A DNA stretch of 35,894 bases from Acidimicrobiaceae bacterium (GCA_003140595.1 PLKG01000114.1:1-35894), one strand, 5' to 3'. Counted from the first letter of the stretch, positions 1 to 8,264 are shown. Program-made: numbers and translations. Notes: generated by a model from the sequence alone, not told the origin.

Positions 1-120
1 CCCAGCCCTGAGCGAGGTCGCGACGTCCGGTCTGACAGAAAAAGATCGTCGCCTCGGCACGGCCTGGGCCAAAGTACACTTACACCAACTGACGAACACT
101 AAAGGCGAGGAGTGAGGCTA

Positions 121-1200
121 ATGCGACTCACGCGCAGGATCGTAACTATCGCCGCAAGCGTCATGTGCGCCCTCGCCCTCGCGGCGTGCGGCAAACAAGT
201 CGTTGCGCACGTGACCGCAAGCGATTCGGTTCACTCAGCTCTGACAAGCGTATTCACCAGCCCGACGACTCAGTACGTCGTCACGGTACAAGGTCTACCC
301 GGGCAGGCCGCCAGCGCCGAAGGCAGCTTCTCAGTCGTGATCACGACATCCCACGACCAGGGCACGAGCACATCGAGCTCCATGACCAACCAGTCGATCG
401 ACCTCTCGGTCGACTATCTGTCCAACGCTTTGGTCGATCTGCGCGCAGTGGACGGGTCGGCATATTTCCGCGTCGACCTCAAGAACATCGAGGGTCTTGC
501 CGGAGGCCCGGCCGGGTTCGCGGCCGAGTCGAAGACGCTCGATCAGCTGGCTGCCCGACCTGGCTTCGGTTTCATCCATGATGCACTGCTCGGCGACTGG
601 ATCGGCGTGTCGACCAGCACGCTCACTTCAGTGATCCGCCAGCTAGAGCCGCAGATGGCGGGAGGGCTCTCGTCGATATCGGGAATACAGTCGTCGATAT
701 CGAGTATTCAGTCGTCGATATCCGGAATCCAGAAGGCAAGCGGTCTCGGCCAACAAGTTACGAGCTCCTGGCTGCAGTCGGTCCGGACATGGTTGAGCGT
801 TCACAAGACCAAGAGCAACGAGTACTCGCTCACGCTTCCGGTCCGAAGCTTTGCCGGGTCACTTCTCCAGGCGGTAGCCAAGCCCTTGGCTACCTACGCG
901 AACGAACCGATCCTGTCCCACGCACAGCTTCTGAAGGCGATCGACCGGATCCCGGCCAGTCTTTCAATGCATGCGAACCTGTGGGTCTCGAACGGGTCTG
1001 CGACCAAACTCCAGCTCCTCATTCCCAACTCCACTGGCTCTATTCTGATCGCCGTCTCCCACCCGGCATCGCCGGTTCAGGTTCCGAGCAATCCGACGAT
1101 GTTGAGCACAGGCGACCTCACCTCGATCTTCGGGTCTGTTTCAGGACCGGTCGTCAAGGCACTTGGCTCAAGCCGTGCGAGCGCGTTGAGCGCGCTCTGA
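121..1200 (+). CDS. Putative secreted lipoprotein of unknown function
   Basis: 359 residues. The N-terminus has basic residues, a hydrophobic stretch and a lipobox L20-A21-A22-C23, so the mature protein should be lipid-anchored outside the membrane. I chose ATG at 121 because an AAGGCGAGGAG ribosome site ends about 9 bases upstream; a GTG at 112 in the same frame lies inside that site. A TACACT box at 75-80 could be the -10 element, with no convincing -35. The mature part is rich in Ser, Thr, Val and Leu and alternates like a beta-rich fold, loosely recalling LppX/LprG-type actinobacterial lipoproteins, but I see no diagnostic motif. Residues about 184-204 are a three-fold SSISxIQ repeat. No functional link to the peptide transporter that converges on it can be shown. 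Confidence 0.85.
   Translation: MRLTRRIVTIAASVMCALALAACGKQVVAHVTASDSVHSALTSVFTSPTTQYVVTVQGLPGQAASAEGSFSVVITTSHDQGTSTSSSMTNQSIDLSVDYLSNALVDLRAVDGSAYFRVDLKNIEGLAGGPAGFAAESKTLDQLAARPGFGFIHDALLGDWIGVSTSTLTSVIRQLEPQMAGGLSSISGIQSSISSIQSSISGIQKASGLGQQVTSSWLQSVRTWLSVHKTKSNEYSLTLPVRSFAGSLLQAVAKPLATYANEPILSHAQLLKAIDRIPASLSMHANLWVSNGSATKLQLLIPNSTGSILIAVSHPASPVQVPSNPTMLSTGDLTSIFGSVSGPVVKALGSSRASALSAL
670..732 (+). repeat. Three tandem 21-bp repeats inside the lipoprotein gene
   Basis: Three adjacent copies at 670-690, 691-711 and 712-732, each beginning TCGTCGATATC and encoding SSISxIQ. The copies differ at a few positions. The length is a multiple of three, so copy-number change keeps the frame. Confidence 0.9.
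1179..1197 (+). terminator. Possible stem-loop terminator at the lipoprotein stop
   Basis: GAGCGCG (1179-1185), loop TTGAG, then CGCGCTC (1191-1197): a perfect 7-bp GC-rich stem that overlaps the last codons. No T-run follows, so it would be a U-less terminator or only a coding hairpin. Confidence 0.35.
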
Positions 1201-1517
1201 GCCCCAAAGCCGCCAAACCCGGGGCGTCATTTCTCGGCTGCTGAGCCGTACACCTAGCCGGCCGACGCGGCCCTTGGCGCGGGCTCAGGACCGATGTCCG
1301 GCTTCGAGAGTCGCGGCGCCGGATCGAGGCTCGGCAGGTAGGCACTGGCCACAACCTCGTCGGTCCATCTGTGCACCGGGACCACGATGTCGGTCGCGCT
1401 CAACGCGCGAGGAGCCGGCAACTGGCGACAACCCATTCGATCCGCGAATGCATTGCTTCCTCCTTGGCCGCTCAGCGAGGCTCCAAGTGCGCTGTGAGAG
1501 CTCCGCGACGTGAAATG
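1201..1517. other. 317-bp gap between convergent genes; one weak small ORF
   Basis: No clear gene. On the minus strand a strong Shine-Dalgarno AAGGAGG (complement of 1459-1465) sits a few bases before ATG at 1453, but that frame stops after 17 codons. A different minus frame is open from 1436 to 1254 (60 codons). A one-base shift would join them, so this may be a decayed or mis-sequenced small gene downstream of the transporter operon. No homology recognised. Confidence 0.3.
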
Positions 1518-2504
1518 TCAGGCTTGCTCTGCAGCCGGCACGCTGGCATCTCTTTTCGCGACATGACAAGCGACGCGGTGACCCGGCCGGATCTCTACGA
1601 GCTCGGGGCGGCTGAGGGCGCACTCGGCCTCGGCAAGCGGACAACGAGGTCGGTACGGGCAGCCCGAGGTCACGGCCGCGCTGCCCGGAGCAGGGACCGC
1701 TTCGCCGGCCAGCTGTACTCGACGCCTGGCCCCGTGCGTCGGGTCCGGCACCGGCACCGCGGCGGCGAGCGCACGGGTGTAGGGATGCAGCGCCGCGCCG
1801 AGCACGTCGTCGTACTGGCCCGACTCCACGACGAGGCCCAGGTACATCACGTCGATCACATCTGCAACGTGTCGGACCGTCGCGAGGTCGTGACTGATGA
1901 AGACGTAGGAGAGTGAGAGCTCGTCCTGCAGCCGCACGAGGAGGTTGATTACCTCCGCGCGCACCGACACGTCGAGAGCCGAGGTGGGCTCGTCGAGGAC
2001 GAGAGCTCTCGGCTCGACCGCTAATGCCCGCGCAATTGCCACCCGCTGAGCCTGTCCGCCAGAAAGTTCGTGGGGATAGAAGCCGGCGAATCTCGGCGCG
2101 AGTGCGACCATCCCGAGCAACTCGTCGATCCGGGACTCACGCTCGTGTCCGCGCCCGGCGAGATCGTGCACCGCCAATACCTCGCCTATGGCGGTCGCGG
2201 CAGTAAGGCGGGGATCGAGTGAGGAGTAGGGGTCCTGGAACACCAGCTGAAGGCTGCGAGCGAGCTCGCGACGTCGAAGTGACACAATCTCCTCGTCGAA
2301 CAGCTCGATGCTCCCGGCGCTCGGCCGCTCCAGGCCGACGAGCAGGCGGGCCAGTGTGGATTTTCCACACCCGCTCTCGCCGACTATCCCGAGCGTGCTG
2401 CCGGATTCGAGCTCCACAGACACACCTCGCAACGCCCGCACACCGGGACCCCGGCGCATCGGGTACAGCTTCTCGAGCCCGACAGTGCGCAACGCTAGAG
2501 CCAC
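1518..2504 (-). CDS. Oligopeptide/dipeptide ABC transporter ATP-binding protein (OppF/DppF type)
   Basis: 328 residues; cytoplasmic ATPase that powers peptide import with the OppD-type partner. Visible are Walker A (GESGCGKST, about residues 42-50), the Q-loop glutamine at about 90, the LSGGQ signature at 147-151, Walker B (ALVLDEPTSALD, about 167-178), the H-loop in ISHDLATV, and the C-terminal oligopeptide-type extension with the CPYRPRCPLAEAEC cysteine cluster. The GTG at 2504 is chosen because GGAAGGAG lies 8 bases upstream and it overlaps the upstream ATPase gene by 10 bases (GTGGCTCTAG); the frame is open further upstream only inside that gene. Last gene of the minus-strand operon that begins with the binding protein at 8207. 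In this context the substrate is probably a cell-wall peptide or muropeptide. Confidence 0.93.
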   Translation of the reverse strand: MALALRTVGLEKLYPMRRGPGVRALRGVSVELESGSTLGIVGESGCGKSTLARLLVGLERPSAGSIELFDEEIVSLRRRELARSLQLVFQDPYSSLDPRLTAATAIGEVLAVHDLAGRGHERESRIDELLGMVALAPRFAGFYPHELSGGQAQRVAIARALAVEPRALVLDEPTSALDVSVRAEVINLLVRLQDELSLSYVFISHDLATVRHVADVIDVMYLGLVVESGQYDDVLGAALHPYTRALAAAVPVPDPTHGARRRVQLAGEAVPAPGSAAVTSGCPYRPRCPLAEAECALSRPELVEIRPGHRVACHVAKRDASVPAAEQA

Positions 2505-3484
2505 TCGATCGGCTCCTTCCAGCAGGCCGCGAGGCTGCCTTCCCCGCGCTCGAGGAGCGGGGGCTCCTGCTCCGCGCAACGGTCGAACGCGAAAGGACAG
2601 CGCGCTCGGAACGGACAGCCAGGCGGCAGCCGAGTCGGGTCGGGCGGAGAACCGCCGATCTGGGTGAGCCGTGCGCGGTGCCTCACCTCCGGGCCGGGCA
2701 GCGAACCGAGAAGTGCTTGCGAATAGGGATGTGTAGGTCGCGCGAACAGACGCACCGTCGGCGCCTGCTCGACTACGCGGCCCGCGTACATGACAAACAC
2801 GCGGTCCACAAGGCGCGCGATCACACCGAGATCATGGGAGACCCAGACCACCGACATGGCGGTTCGCGACTGCAAGGAGTCAACGAGGTCGAGGATCTGC
2901 TGCTGAATGGTCACGTCGAGGGCCGTCGTCGGCTCGTCGGCAATGAGCAGGCGTGGAGAAGTGGCAATCGCCATTGCGATCATCACGCGCTGGACCATGC
3001 CCCCGGAAAGCTCGTGGGGAAAGGCGGCCTCCACGCGTTCGGGATCGACGAAGCCGACTTGCCCGAGCACCTCGCGAGTGCGTTTCCCGGCGGCCGCGTC
3101 GCTCGAGCCGTGGGCCCGGAGAGTCTCGACAACCTGGGTCCTAACTCGCAGGAGGGGGTTCAACGAGGTCATCGGGTCCTGGTAGACCATCGCGACTCCG
3201 GCACCCCTAATCGATTCCATCCCCCGTTCATCGAGCTCGGTGAGAATCTTGTCCTCGAAACGAATCTGGCCGCCGAGGACCTCCAGCGGCCTCGGGAGGA
3301 GCCGGAGCACTGAGAGCATCGTGAGCGTCTTGCCCGATCCGCTCTCTCCGACCACGCCGACCTTCTCGCCGGCCAGGACGTCGAGATCGACGCCACGCAC
3401 GATCTCTCGAACCTCGTGGTCACGGCGGGAGCCGACGCGAACGCTGCGCAACGAGAGCAGCGGCAGCTCCGCCAGGGCGCTCAA
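2495..3484 (-). CDS. Oligopeptide/dipeptide ABC transporter ATP-binding protein (OppD/DppD type)
   Basis: 329 residues. Walker A GESGSGKT at about 46-53, the LSGGMVQR signature, Walker B LLIADEPTTALD, the switch histidine in WVSHDLGV, and the family's C-terminal region with CPFRARCPFAFDRC. Start is TTG at 3484: it overlaps the anmK stop as TTGA, with a GGGGGAG run just upstream at short spacing; an in-frame TTG about 11 codons later is a less likely alternative. The tail overlaps the next ATPase gene by 10 bases, so the two ATPases are translationally coupled and should form a heterodimer. That anmK lies between the permeases and this gene ties import to anhydro-MurNAc use. Confidence 0.93.
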   Translation of the reverse strand: MSALAELPLLSLRSVRVGSRRDHEVREIVRGVDLDVLAGEKVGVVGESGSGKTLTMLSVLRLLPRPLEVLGGQIRFEDKILTELDERGMESIRGAGVAMVYQDPMTSLNPLLRVRTQVVETLRAHGSSDAAAGKRTREVLGQVGFVDPERVEAAFPHELSGGMVQRVMIAMAIATSPRLLIADEPTTALDVTIQQQILDLVDSLQSRTAMSVVWVSHDLGVIARLVDRVFVMYAGRVVEQAPTVRLFARPTHPYSQALLGSLPGPEVRHRARLTQIGGSPPDPTRLPPGCPFRARCPFAFDRCAEQEPPLLERGEGSLAACWKEPIEWL

Positions 3485-4671
3485 CTCTCCCCCGCCGAGG
3501 GACCGGCTCGTCGCACGACGAGGTGGGACGGTACACCGAGCCCGGCGCGCAGGAGGAGCGGCTTGTCACCGGGGGTGATGGACCCGAGAATGCTCGCATC
3601 GCGCGCACCGGTGCAAGAAGGTACTGAAGCCCTGAGCCCGGAACCGGTCAGGTAACCGATGAGCGCGAACGCGAGGGCCTCCTTGCATGCCTCGGGGACG
3701 CCGAAGTCCTCCAGAGGCCGGAAGGCCACGCCTGAGAGACGCTCGCGCAGCTTTGACATCAGGACGCGATTGCGAGTGCCGCCGCCCGCGGCCACCACCT
3801 CGGTTACGCCGCAGCCGATGAGCGCTCTCGCCACAGTCTCGGCGGTGAGCGCGCTCAGCGTCGCGACGAGGTCGTCGAGCTCGAGCTGCGTGCCACCGAG
3901 AGCGGCCTCGACGTAGCTGAGGTTGAAAAGTTCCTTGCCTGTCGATTTCGGTGGCGCCAACACGTAGTAGGGCTCGTCGAGCAGCGACGCGAGAAGGCCC
4001 GCGTCCACCTGCCCGCGCCCCGCGTGCCGACCTCCCTCGTCGAAGCGTTCCCGACCCCGGCTGAACGACGTCACGACAGCGTCCATGAGCGCGTTCGCCG
4101 GACCGATGTCGAACGCGACCGGCTCGCTCCCTGACGCGAGCACGGTCACGTTGGCAATCCCCCCGAGGTTCAGCGCGCCGCGGACAGTCCCGACTGGTGC
4201 GCCGAGCAGGAGGACGTCGAGCACGCTCGCGAGCGGTGCCCCATGGCCTCCCGCAGCGATGTCGCGGTTGCGTACATCGCTCACGACGGTCGCCCCTGTC
4301 GCCTCGGCGATCCAAGCAGGCTGACCCAACTGGAGCGTGCCCCGCGCGCGGTCGCCCTCCACCCAGTGAAAGACGGTCTGGCCGTGGGAGCAAACGAGCT
4401 GCACGGGCTCTCCCCCGACCTGTTTGGCGAGGTCGTACGCCACTTCACCGAAAAACTGGCCGATGGCCACATCGAGCTCGCAGACTTCACCGATGTTCGT
4501 CGAGGCGGGCGGAAGAACTGCGGCAATACGGTCCCGGAGACGATCGGGGTAAGGGACCGACCGATGGGTGACGAGATCACACTCGAGCACCTCGTCCTCC
4601 TGGAGGAAATCTGCGAGCACCGCCTCGACCGCGTCGAAGGAAGTCCCCGAGATCATCCCGATCACGCGCAT
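3481..4671 (-). CDS. anmK: Anhydro-N-acetylmuramic acid kinase
   Basis: 396 residues, close to the usual 370-390. In characterised homologues the enzyme hydrolyses the 1,6-anhydro ring of anhydro-MurNAc and phosphorylates it to MurNAc-6-P in the cytoplasm. Family motifs seen: the N-terminal SGTSFD phosphate motif (residues 8-13), CSHGQTVFH (about 95-103), NRDIAAGGHGAPL, LNLGGIANVTVL, and the catalytic-Asp region FDIGPANALMD (D188), plus a C-terminal GGGTRN motif. ATG at 4671 gives the family-type N-terminus; an in-frame ATG at 4698 is possible. Two differences from classical AnmK: the usual DGVD is DAVE here and FDTGPGN is FDIGPAN. The next gene starts inside the stop (TTGA), and permease oppC ends 37 bases upstream, so this is one transporter-kinase operon. 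Its product is the substrate of the MurQ-NagA fusion encoded divergently. Confidence 0.93.
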   Translation of the reverse strand: MRVIGMISGTSFDAVEAVLADFLQEDEVLECDLVTHRSVPYPDRLRDRIAAVLPPASTNIGEVCELDVAIGQFFGEVAYDLAKQVGGEPVQLVCSHGQTVFHWVEGDRARGTLQLGQPAWIAEATGATVVSDVRNRDIAAGGHGAPLASVLDVLLLGAPVGTVRGALNLGGIANVTVLASGSEPVAFDIGPANALMDAVVTSFSRGRERFDEGGRHAGRGQVDAGLLASLLDEPYYVLAPPKSTGKELFNLSYVEAALGGTQLELDDLVATLSALTAETVARALIGCGVTEVVAAGGGTRNRVLMSKLRERLSGVAFRPLEDFGVPEACKEALAFALIGYLTGSGLRASVPSCTGARDASILGSITPGDKPLLLRAGLGVPSHLVVRRAGPSAGES

Positions 4672-4708
4672 TGCCGGCCCCCGATCCGAGATGGGCATCG
4701 CGCGGGCG

Positions 4709-5617
4709 TCATCGTTTCCTCGTGCGAGGGTCGATCGCGTCCCGCAGCCCGTCTCCGAGGAGATTGAAGCCGATCACCGCGACGATGATCGCCACCGAGG
4801 GGAAGGCCAGGGTCCACCAGGCGGTCGCGGCCAAACTGCCGGCCTGGCTCACCATCTCCCCGAGCGAGGCGGTCGGGGGCGGCGGGCCCAGACCGAGGAA
4901 GCTGAGGCTCGCCTCCGCGAGCACGGACCACGCGAGGGCGAGGCTCGTCTGAACGGCGAGGATTCCGGACACATTGGGGAGGATGTGCCTGAACAGGAGC
5001 CTGCGGCGGGAGAACCCGAGCACTCGGCCCGCGGAAACGTAGCCGGACTCGCGAAGGGCCAGCACCGGTCCCCGGACAACGCGTACGAATATCGGGATGT
5101 AGCCGACGCCGATCGCGATAGCGCTGTTTAGCCATCCGGCCCCGAGCGCGGCCACGACGATGAGGGCAAGAAGGATCGCCGGTATCGCGAACATCATGTC
5201 TGTCACCCTCATGATCACAGCAGAGGTCCAGCGACCGAGGAAGCCGGCGACGACGCCGGCGATCGTACCGATCACCCCCGCGATCGCAACGGCCAGGCAG
5301 GCGATCTCGAGGGACACGCCGAGGCCGTCGAGCACCAACGACAGGATGTCGCGGCCGAACTGGTCGGTGCCGAAGGGATGGCTCCAGGTGGGGTGCTGGA
5401 GAAGGGCAGCAGCATTCTGAAACTGAGGATCGTAGGGAGTGCCGCCGAACGAAGCGACGATCGCGGCCGCCACGACGACACCGGCGAGAACGAGGCCGAC
5501 CCGGCCGTTCGCGCTGTGCCACAGAGCCCGTAGGAGGCCCTGGCGGCCCTCTGGCTGCGCGACGAGGTCGACGTCGCCGGGCATTGATGGTGCGGGCCCG
5601 AGGCCGGTCACGCTCAT
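4709..5617 (-). CDS. Peptide ABC transporter permease (OppC/DppC type)
   Basis: 302 residues, integral inner-membrane subunit. A short hydrophilic N-terminus is followed by the first membrane segment (VGLVLAGVVVAAAIVASFGG), the DppC-family HPFGTDQFGRDILS motif, several further hydrophobic segments and the EAA-type cytoplasmic loop (YVSAGRVLGFSRRRLLFRHI) that docks on an ATPase subunit. The LGLGPPPPTASLGEMV stretch is typical of this family. Start ATG at 5617 overlaps the stop of the partner permease gene as ATGA. It forms a heterodimeric channel with the OppB-type protein. Confidence 0.93.
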   Translation of the reverse strand: MSVTGLGPAPSMPGDVDLVAQPEGRQGLLRALWHSANGRVGLVLAGVVVAAAIVASFGGTPYDPQFQNAAALLQHPTWSHPFGTDQFGRDILSLVLDGLGVSLEIACLAVAIAGVIGTIAGVVAGFLGRWTSAVIMRVTDMMFAIPAILLALIVVAALGAGWLNSAIAIGVGYIPIFVRVVRGPVLALRESGYVSAGRVLGFSRRRLLFRHILPNVSGILAVQTSLALAWSVLAEASLSFLGLGPPPPTASLGEMVSQAGSLAATAWWTLAFPSVAIIVAVIGFNLLGDGLRDAIDPRTRKR

Positions 5618-6567
5618 CGGTTCCGGATCCTCGGATCGACGACCGCGTAGAGGACGTCGACGATCATGTTCACGACGACGAAGCCGGCGGCGAAGATCAT
5701 CGTGACGCTCTGCACGACCGGGAAGTCGCGGCCGTTGATCGACTCCACCAGGAGCCGGCCGAGCCCGGGCAACACGAAGATCTGCTCCACGATCACCGTC
5801 CCGCCGAGCAGGTAGCCGAGCTGAATGCCTGACATTGTGAGCACGGGGATGAAGGCGTTCAAGAAGATGTGCTTCCAGGTCACCGAGTGCCGGGAGAGTC
5901 CCTTGCCCCGGGCCGTCCGAACATAGTTCTGGCCGACCACTTCCAGCATTGAGGCGCGAGTGGTGCGCATGATCGCGGCGCCGATCCCGAGGCTCAAGGT
6001 GAAAGCGGGGAAGAAGATCTGCTGAATGTTCAACCAAGGATCGCTCGCCAGGCTCGCGAAGCTCTCCGAGGACGGGAAGTACTGGAAGACCGAGGCGAGC
6101 AGGGTCACGATTCCCGTGCCGATCACAAAGCTCGGGACGCCGAGCCCGATCACCGACACACCCTGGCCCGAGACATCGACAACGCGACCCGGCCGCAGTG
6201 CCCCGAATACTCCGAACAGGACGCCGATGAGCAGTCCGAGCAGCATTGCCGCTATGGCAAGCTCGAAGGTCACCGGCAGGGCGGCCCCTACGAGCGAGGC
6301 GACCGAGGTGCGCGAGGAGAGCGAGACGCCCAGGTTGCCCGTGAGGATCGCGTGAAGCCATGAGACGTACTGCTGAACCACGGGCTCGCCGATGCCGTAG
6401 TAGTGGTCGAGCGCCACGAGCTGTGCGTGGCTGAGCAGACCCGCGCTCACCCCGAGGGAGCTCGTGAGCGCGTTGCCCGGGAGAAGCCGCAAGACGAGGA
6501 AGACGATGATCGAAACGCCGAAGAGCGTGAGCACCATCGTCGCCAGGCGGCGGGCGACCTCTTTCAA
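5614..6567 (-). CDS. Peptide ABC transporter permease (OppB/DppB type)
   Basis: 317 residues. The N-terminal RRLATMVLTLFGVSIIVFLV segment, a large external loop, several more hydrophobic segments, the EAA loop (YVRTARGKGLSRHSVTWKHI), and the C-terminal VVDPRIRNR are all typical. No ATG fits the normal N-terminus: TTG at 6567 gives LKEVARRLATMVL and is the best start, although its ribosome site (GGGGAC) is poor; ATG at the TMVL position would cut into the first helix. The frame is open much further upstream but that part overlaps the binding-protein gene. A strong hairpin stands between the binding-protein stop and this start and probably sets the expression ratio. Confidence 0.9.
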   Translation of the reverse strand: MKEVARRLATMVLTLFGVSIIVFLVLRLLPGNALTSSLGVSAGLLSHAQLVALDHYYGIGEPVVQQYVSWLHAILTGNLGVSLSSRTSVASLVGAALPVTFELAIAAMLLGLLIGVLFGVFGALRPGRVVDVSGQGVSVIGLGVPSFVIGTGIVTLLASVFQYFPSSESFASLASDPWLNIQQIFFPAFTLSLGIGAAIMRTTRASMLEVVGQNYVRTARGKGLSRHSVTWKHIFLNAFIPVLTMSGIQLGYLLGGTVIVEQIFVLPGLGRLLVESINGRDFPVVQSVTMIFAAGFVVVNMIVDVLYAVVDPRIRNR

Positions 6568-6599
6568 GAGTCCCCGCGCCCGGCCTTCACCAACTAGGC

Positions 6600-6636
6600 G
6601 ACGACCCGCCGGTGCGACCGCACCGGCGGGTCCGTC
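6600..6636 (-). promoter_or_regulatory. Strong stem-loop between binding-protein and permease genes
   Basis: ACCCGCCGGTGC (6604-6615), loop GACC, GCACCGGCGGGT (6620-6631): a perfect 12-bp stem, extended by GACG (6600-6603) against CGTC (6633-6636) with one bulged base. No T-run follows on the minus strand. The position is that of known stabilising or attenuating hairpins that give binding protein in excess over membrane subunits. Confidence 0.7.
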
Positions 6637-6656
6637 GTCGGTAAAGACCGCTGTCG

Positions 6657-8207
6657 TCAGGAAACGCTCGTCGACGAAAGAGTCTGCAACGAGTCGGTCA
6701 GCGACGGGAAGAAGCTGAACCCGTGCACGCCATGGCCGACCACCGCGTAGTCGTAGCTGGTGAACAGCCACACCCAAACGGCGTTCCCGGTCAGCTTCGC
6801 CGAGAGCTCGCTGTAGTCCTTCTGCTGGGCCGTGAGCGAAGACGACTCGTCACCTGCAAGCAGCAGGTTCTGTAGGACCGGCGAACTGTACCCGGCCGGC
6901 ACTCCGAGGTCGGCGCCCTTGCCGAAGTAACGGCCGTACATCGTGTACGGATCAGGGTCTGCGCCGTTCCAGGCGAACGCAGCCTGGAACGTGCCCTTGA
7001 GCCAGTCCTGGATGTATGCGTCGCCCGCCAGGTTCTGGATGTTCATCTTGATCCCGGCCTGAGCCAGTTCGCTTTGTGCCGCGATCGCCTGCGCCGAGCT
7101 GGTCGGGTCGAGGGCGACCGAGGTGATGGCGGTGAAGGAGAAGCCGGATGGGTCGCCCGCTGCCTTGAGGTATCTCTTGGCTGCCACGATGTTCGTGTTG
7201 GGGCAGATCGCGGAGACCGGCCTGGAGGCGAACGGCCCGACGGGGACGGGCCCCACAACCTGGCCCTGTCCGAAGACCGAGTCAGCGACGATCTGCTTGC
7301 GGTTGATGGCACACTCCAGTGCCCGCCGGTTGTTCACATTTGCCAGCGGCCCGGTCTTGTCCTGAAGCATGAGCGCCCGGTACGAGAGATCGAGGACCTT
7401 CTGTACCTTGTAGCCGGTCAGCGTCTTTGCGACCTCCGGCTCGGTGAGCAAGCCCAGCTGGACGGTGTTCGCCTCGATCGCTGAAGCTATCGACTGCTCG
7501 GTGGGGATCGCTTCGACCTTGACCGAGGCTTGTGTCACCTTGCCGCCCCAGTAGTGAGGGTTGGCATTCAGCACCAGGTAGTTGTTGGGGCTCCAGCTGG
7601 AGAAGGCGAACGGTCCCGTGCCATCGGGAGCCGTCGCCACCGTGCCTGCCGCGATGGCCTTGGTCGAGAGCATGGAGAGGTTGACCGAGGTGAGCCCCGA
7701 CAGGATCGAGGAGTCAGGCCGGCTGAGGACCAGCGTCACCGAATATGGGCCGTTGGCGACGATGGACTTCACGGCCGAAAGGTACGAGGCCGAGGCGTCG
7801 CCGGTCTTGGGAGCCAGCACCCGGTTGAGCGACGCCACGACGTTGGCCGAGGTGAAGCTCGAGCCGTCGTCGAAGATCACGCCCCTGCGGAGCTGGAAGG
7901 TGATCGCCCGGTTGCCCTTGCTGAACGCCCAGCTCCTCGCCAGGTCCGGCACGAACTGCAGCTCCTTGTTGTAGCGGACGAGCTGGTCGTACACGAGGCC
8001 GAGCGTCTGGAAGTCGACGAAGTTCGTGACGACGTCCGGGTCGAGCTTTTGAACACCCGAGGTGCTTGCGACGACAAAGGTGCTCGGCGAGGACGAATGG
8101 CGAGCCTGAACGCGCGGCGCGGCGCCTACCGAGGAGCAAAGCGCACCTGCCAGACCCAAGCTCGCCGCAAGCACTATGACACCACGCAGAACGTTTCTGT
8201 GCCTCAC
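6657..8207 (-). CDS. Extracellular solute-binding protein, family 5 (peptide/muropeptide)
   Basis: 516 residues, the usual length for OppA/DppA-type proteins. The N-terminus is a Sec signal (MRHRNVLRGVIVLAASLGLA); Cys24 is preceded by Leu, so it is not a proper lipobox and I predict cleavage near VGA-AP rather than lipidation, although attachment by another route is possible. Family features: LDPDVVTNF near the mature N-terminus, LVYDQLVRY, the LARSW motif followed by ITFQLRRGVIFDDGSSFTS, GTGPFAFSSW and LNANPHYWGG. GTG at 8207 has a strong GGAGGTGG ribosome site (complement of 8211-8218). A near-consensus promoter lies directly upstream. As first gene of the operon that includes anmK, it likely captures cell-wall fragments, but the ligand cannot be read from the sequence. 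Confidence 0.92.
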   Translation of the reverse strand: MRHRNVLRGVIVLAASLGLAGALCSSVGAAPRVQARHSSSPSTFVVASTSGVQKLDPDVVTNFVDFQTLGLVYDQLVRYNKELQFVPDLARSWAFSKGNRAITFQLRRGVIFDDGSSFTSANVVASLNRVLAPKTGDASASYLSAVKSIVANGPYSVTLVLSRPDSSILSGLTSVNLSMLSTKAIAAGTVATAPDGTGPFAFSSWSPNNYLVLNANPHYWGGKVTQASVKVEAIPTEQSIASAIEANTVQLGLLTEPEVAKTLTGYKVQKVLDLSYRALMLQDKTGPLANVNNRRALECAINRKQIVADSVFGQGQVVGPVPVGPFASRPVSAICPNTNIVAAKRYLKAAGDPSGFSFTAITSVALDPTSSAQAIAAQSELAQAGIKMNIQNLAGDAYIQDWLKGTFQAAFAWNGADPDPYTMYGRYFGKGADLGVPAGYSSPVLQNLLLAGDESSSLTAQQKDYSELSAKLTGNAVWVWLFTSYDYAVVGHGVHGFSFFPSLTDSLQTLSSTSVS

Positions 8208-8235
8208 GTACCACCTCCAAGTCGTTAGGCCGGTG

Positions 8236-8264
8236 AAAATAGCACATTATTGCGGTTATGTTAA
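8236..8264 (-). promoter_or_regulatory. Promoter of the transporter-anmK operon
   Basis: On the minus strand, TTAACA (8264-8259) and TATTTT (8241-8236) are separated by exactly 17 bases, in the only clearly AT-rich stretch nearby. The expected transcript start, near 8229, leaves a short leader with the GGAGGTGG ribosome site. Confidence 0.65.

Noticed and set aside
4672-4698. Upstream in-frame ATG (4698) as anmK start
   Set aside because: Adds nine residues without family similarity; ATG at 4671 gives the normal N-terminus. Left open as an alternative.
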